The position numbers and the translations under genes are program-made. From Putridiphycobacter sp045110285 (lineage in GTDB: Bacteria; Bacteroidota; Bacteroidia; Flavobacteriales_D; Crocinitomicaceae), in assembly GCA_045110285.1 (NCBI GenBank), contig JBGCGA010000020.1:1-25606 (forward strand): a stretch of 25,606 bases of DNA, written 5' to 3'. Each line of letters opens with the position of its first letter. Within the stretch, counting starts at the first letter, position 1. The notes beneath the pieces were generated by a model, which was not told the DNA's origin, searched no databases, and saw only the letters and a list, made by a program, of their open reading frames with translations. Below are positions 24,842-25,606 of this stretch, piece after piece.

Positions 24842-24896
24842 CATTTTGTATAAAATGGCAGAGTAATAGTACTAATATTTTGTTGGCACAAAATAT
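24842..24896 (+). promoter_or_regulatory. Candidate operator region upstream of groES (two inverted repeats)
   Basis: ATATTTTGT (24875-24883) and ACAAAATAT (24888-24896) form a perfect 9-bp inverted repeat around TGGC. A shorter one, CATTTT/AAAATG with a GTAT centre, lies at 24842-24857. No CIRCE element (TTAGCACTC / GAGTGCTAA) is present. The longer repeat contains TGGCAC (24884-24889), matching a sigma-54 -24 box, but the -12 position reads ATGA instead of TTGC. I found no clean TAnnTTTG box in this gap. Confidence 0.4.
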
Positions 24897-24943
24897 GACA
24901 ATTGAATAACAAATTAAAAATTAATCTTTAAAATACATTTATT

Positions 24944-25210
24944 ATGTTAAAACCGTTAGCAGACAGAGTTTTGATTGAAGCAGCACCTGCCGAAACAAAA
25001 ACCGCAAGTGGAATCATTATTCCTGACACGGCAAAAGAAAAGCCATTACAAGGGAAAATAGTAGCTGCTGGCCCAGGAAAAGTTGACGAACCAATGACAG
25101 TTAAAGTTGGAGATTCAGTACTTTATGGACAGTATTCAGGTACCGAAATTAAAATTGAAGGAAAAGATTATTTAATCATGAGAGAATCTGACGTATACGG
25201 AATTCTTTAA
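24944..25210 (+). CDS. groES: Co-chaperonin GroES
   Basis: An 88-residue GroES, the heptameric lid of the GroEL chamber. MLKPLADRVLIEAAPAE is the standard start, followed by the mobile loop region (KTASGIIIPDTAKEKP, about residues 19-34) that docks on GroEL. GKIVAAGPGK and the C-terminal YLIMRESDVYGIL are also standard. Length is normal. It is 172 bases from secG, with a terminator and a possible operator region between, and 19 bases before groEL, the universal groESL operon. Confidence 0.98.
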   Translation: MLKPLADRVLIEAAPAETKTASGIIIPDTAKEKPLQGKIVAAGPGKVDEPMTVKVGDSVLYGQYSGTEIKIEGKDYLIMRESDVYGIL

Positions 25211-25229
25211 CCCAGAAAAATAAAAAATT

Positions 25230-25606
25230 ATGTCAAAAGAAATTGTTTTTAACACAGAAGCAAGAGACCAATTGAAAAAAGGTGTAGATGCAATTGCAAA
25301 CGCCGTAAAAGTAACACTTGGTCCGAAAGGAAGAAACGTTATTATTGATAAGAAATTTGGAGCACCACATGTTACCAAAGATGGCGTATCAGTAGCAAAG
25401 GAAATAGATTTAAAAGATCCTATTCAAAACATGGGTGCCCAAATGGTAAAAGAAGTTGCCTCAAAAACAGCTGACATTGCGGGTGACGGTACAACTACTG
25501 CTACAGTTTTAGCCCAAGCCATTGTGGCGGCAGGTTTAAAAAACGTTACTGCCGGAGCTAATCCAATGGATTTAAAAAGAGGAATTGACAAAGCAGTAAA
25601 AGCTGT
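25230..25606 (+). CDS. groEL: Chaperonin GroEL, N-terminal part (3' end outside window)
   Basis: The first 125 codons of GroEL, starting MSKEIVFNTEARDQLKKGVDAIANAVKVTLGPKGRNV. The equatorial-domain ATP site is visible: TLGPKGRNVIID, VTKDGVSVAKEI and the GDGTTTATVLAQAI stretch with the catalytic Asp. The frame is open to the end of the window, so the remaining three quarters lie outside. It is 19 bases after groES and should be co-transcribed. Nothing unusual in the visible part. Confidence 0.98.
   Translation, partial: MSKEIVFNTEARDQLKKGVDAIANAVKVTLGPKGRNVIIDKKFGAPHVTKDGVSVAKEIDLKDPIQNMGAQMVKEVASKTADIAGDGTTTATVLAQAIVAAGLKNVTAGANPMDLKRGIDKAVKA

Noticed and set aside
24772..24943. CIRCE element expected before groESL
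   Set aside because: No TTAGCACTC / GAGTGCTAA pair is present; only the unrelated palindromes reported above.

Overview
The window comes from a low-GC member of the Bacteroidota, most likely a gliding or T9SS-bearing relative of the Flavobacteriales. The evidence is a complete gldK-gldL-gldM-gldN set with a PorP/SprF-family gene, several lineage-typical families (tandem M16 peptidases, a GreA-like '3-oxoacyl-ACP synthase', MiaB with an IDETKQGEA N-terminus), and many copies of the Bacteroidota -7 promoter element TAnnTTTG. It looks like core chromosome. I saw no insertion sequence, integrase, phage gene, CRISPR array, tRNA or rRNA, and no gene-free stretch over 300 bases.

Layout. 1-1961 (+): the C-terminal part of an M16 zinc peptidase and its overlapping, catalytically degenerate M16 partner. 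2016-2429 (+): a small Spy/CpxP-like exported protein followed by a strong terminator. 2568-7742: three convergent pairs packed end to end (MFS transporter / folE, GreA-like factor / lnt, acyltransferase-3-like membrane protein / ABC-F ATPase), with divergent promoters between the pairs. 7748-9679 (-): the ABC-F ATPase, separated from gldN by a clear terminator. 9767-16176 (-): the type IX secretion and gliding cluster, in transcription order porP/sprF-like, gldK, gldL, gldM, gldN. 16291-19945 (-): a degenerate ureohydrolase and topA upstream of that cluster. 20160-24771 (+): a tight housekeeping run of miaB, an NtrC-type AAA+ regulator, lptE, a TPR protein and secG, ending in a 14-bp terminator hairpin. 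24944-end (+): groES and the start of groEL.

How the genes work together. GldL and GldM form the proton-driven inner-membrane motor. GldK (lipoprotein) and GldN form the periplasmic/outer-membrane ring. The PorP/SprF-family barrel is probably an outer-membrane accessory. Lnt (lipoprotein acylation), LptE (LPS insertion) and SecG (Sec export) also serve the envelope, including export of T9SS parts. The rest is core information processing: TopA, MiaB, ABC-F, GreA-like and GroESL.

No wholly new system is evident. The points most worth a second look are: a ureohydrolase-fold protein beside the T9SS genes that has lost two of six metal ligands; an acyltransferase-3-like protein lacking both hallmark histidines; an MFS gene whose first membrane helix begins upstream of any usual start codon; a perfect inverted repeat containing a TGGCAC element before groES; and an lnt promoter placed so close to the ATG that the mRNA may be leaderless.
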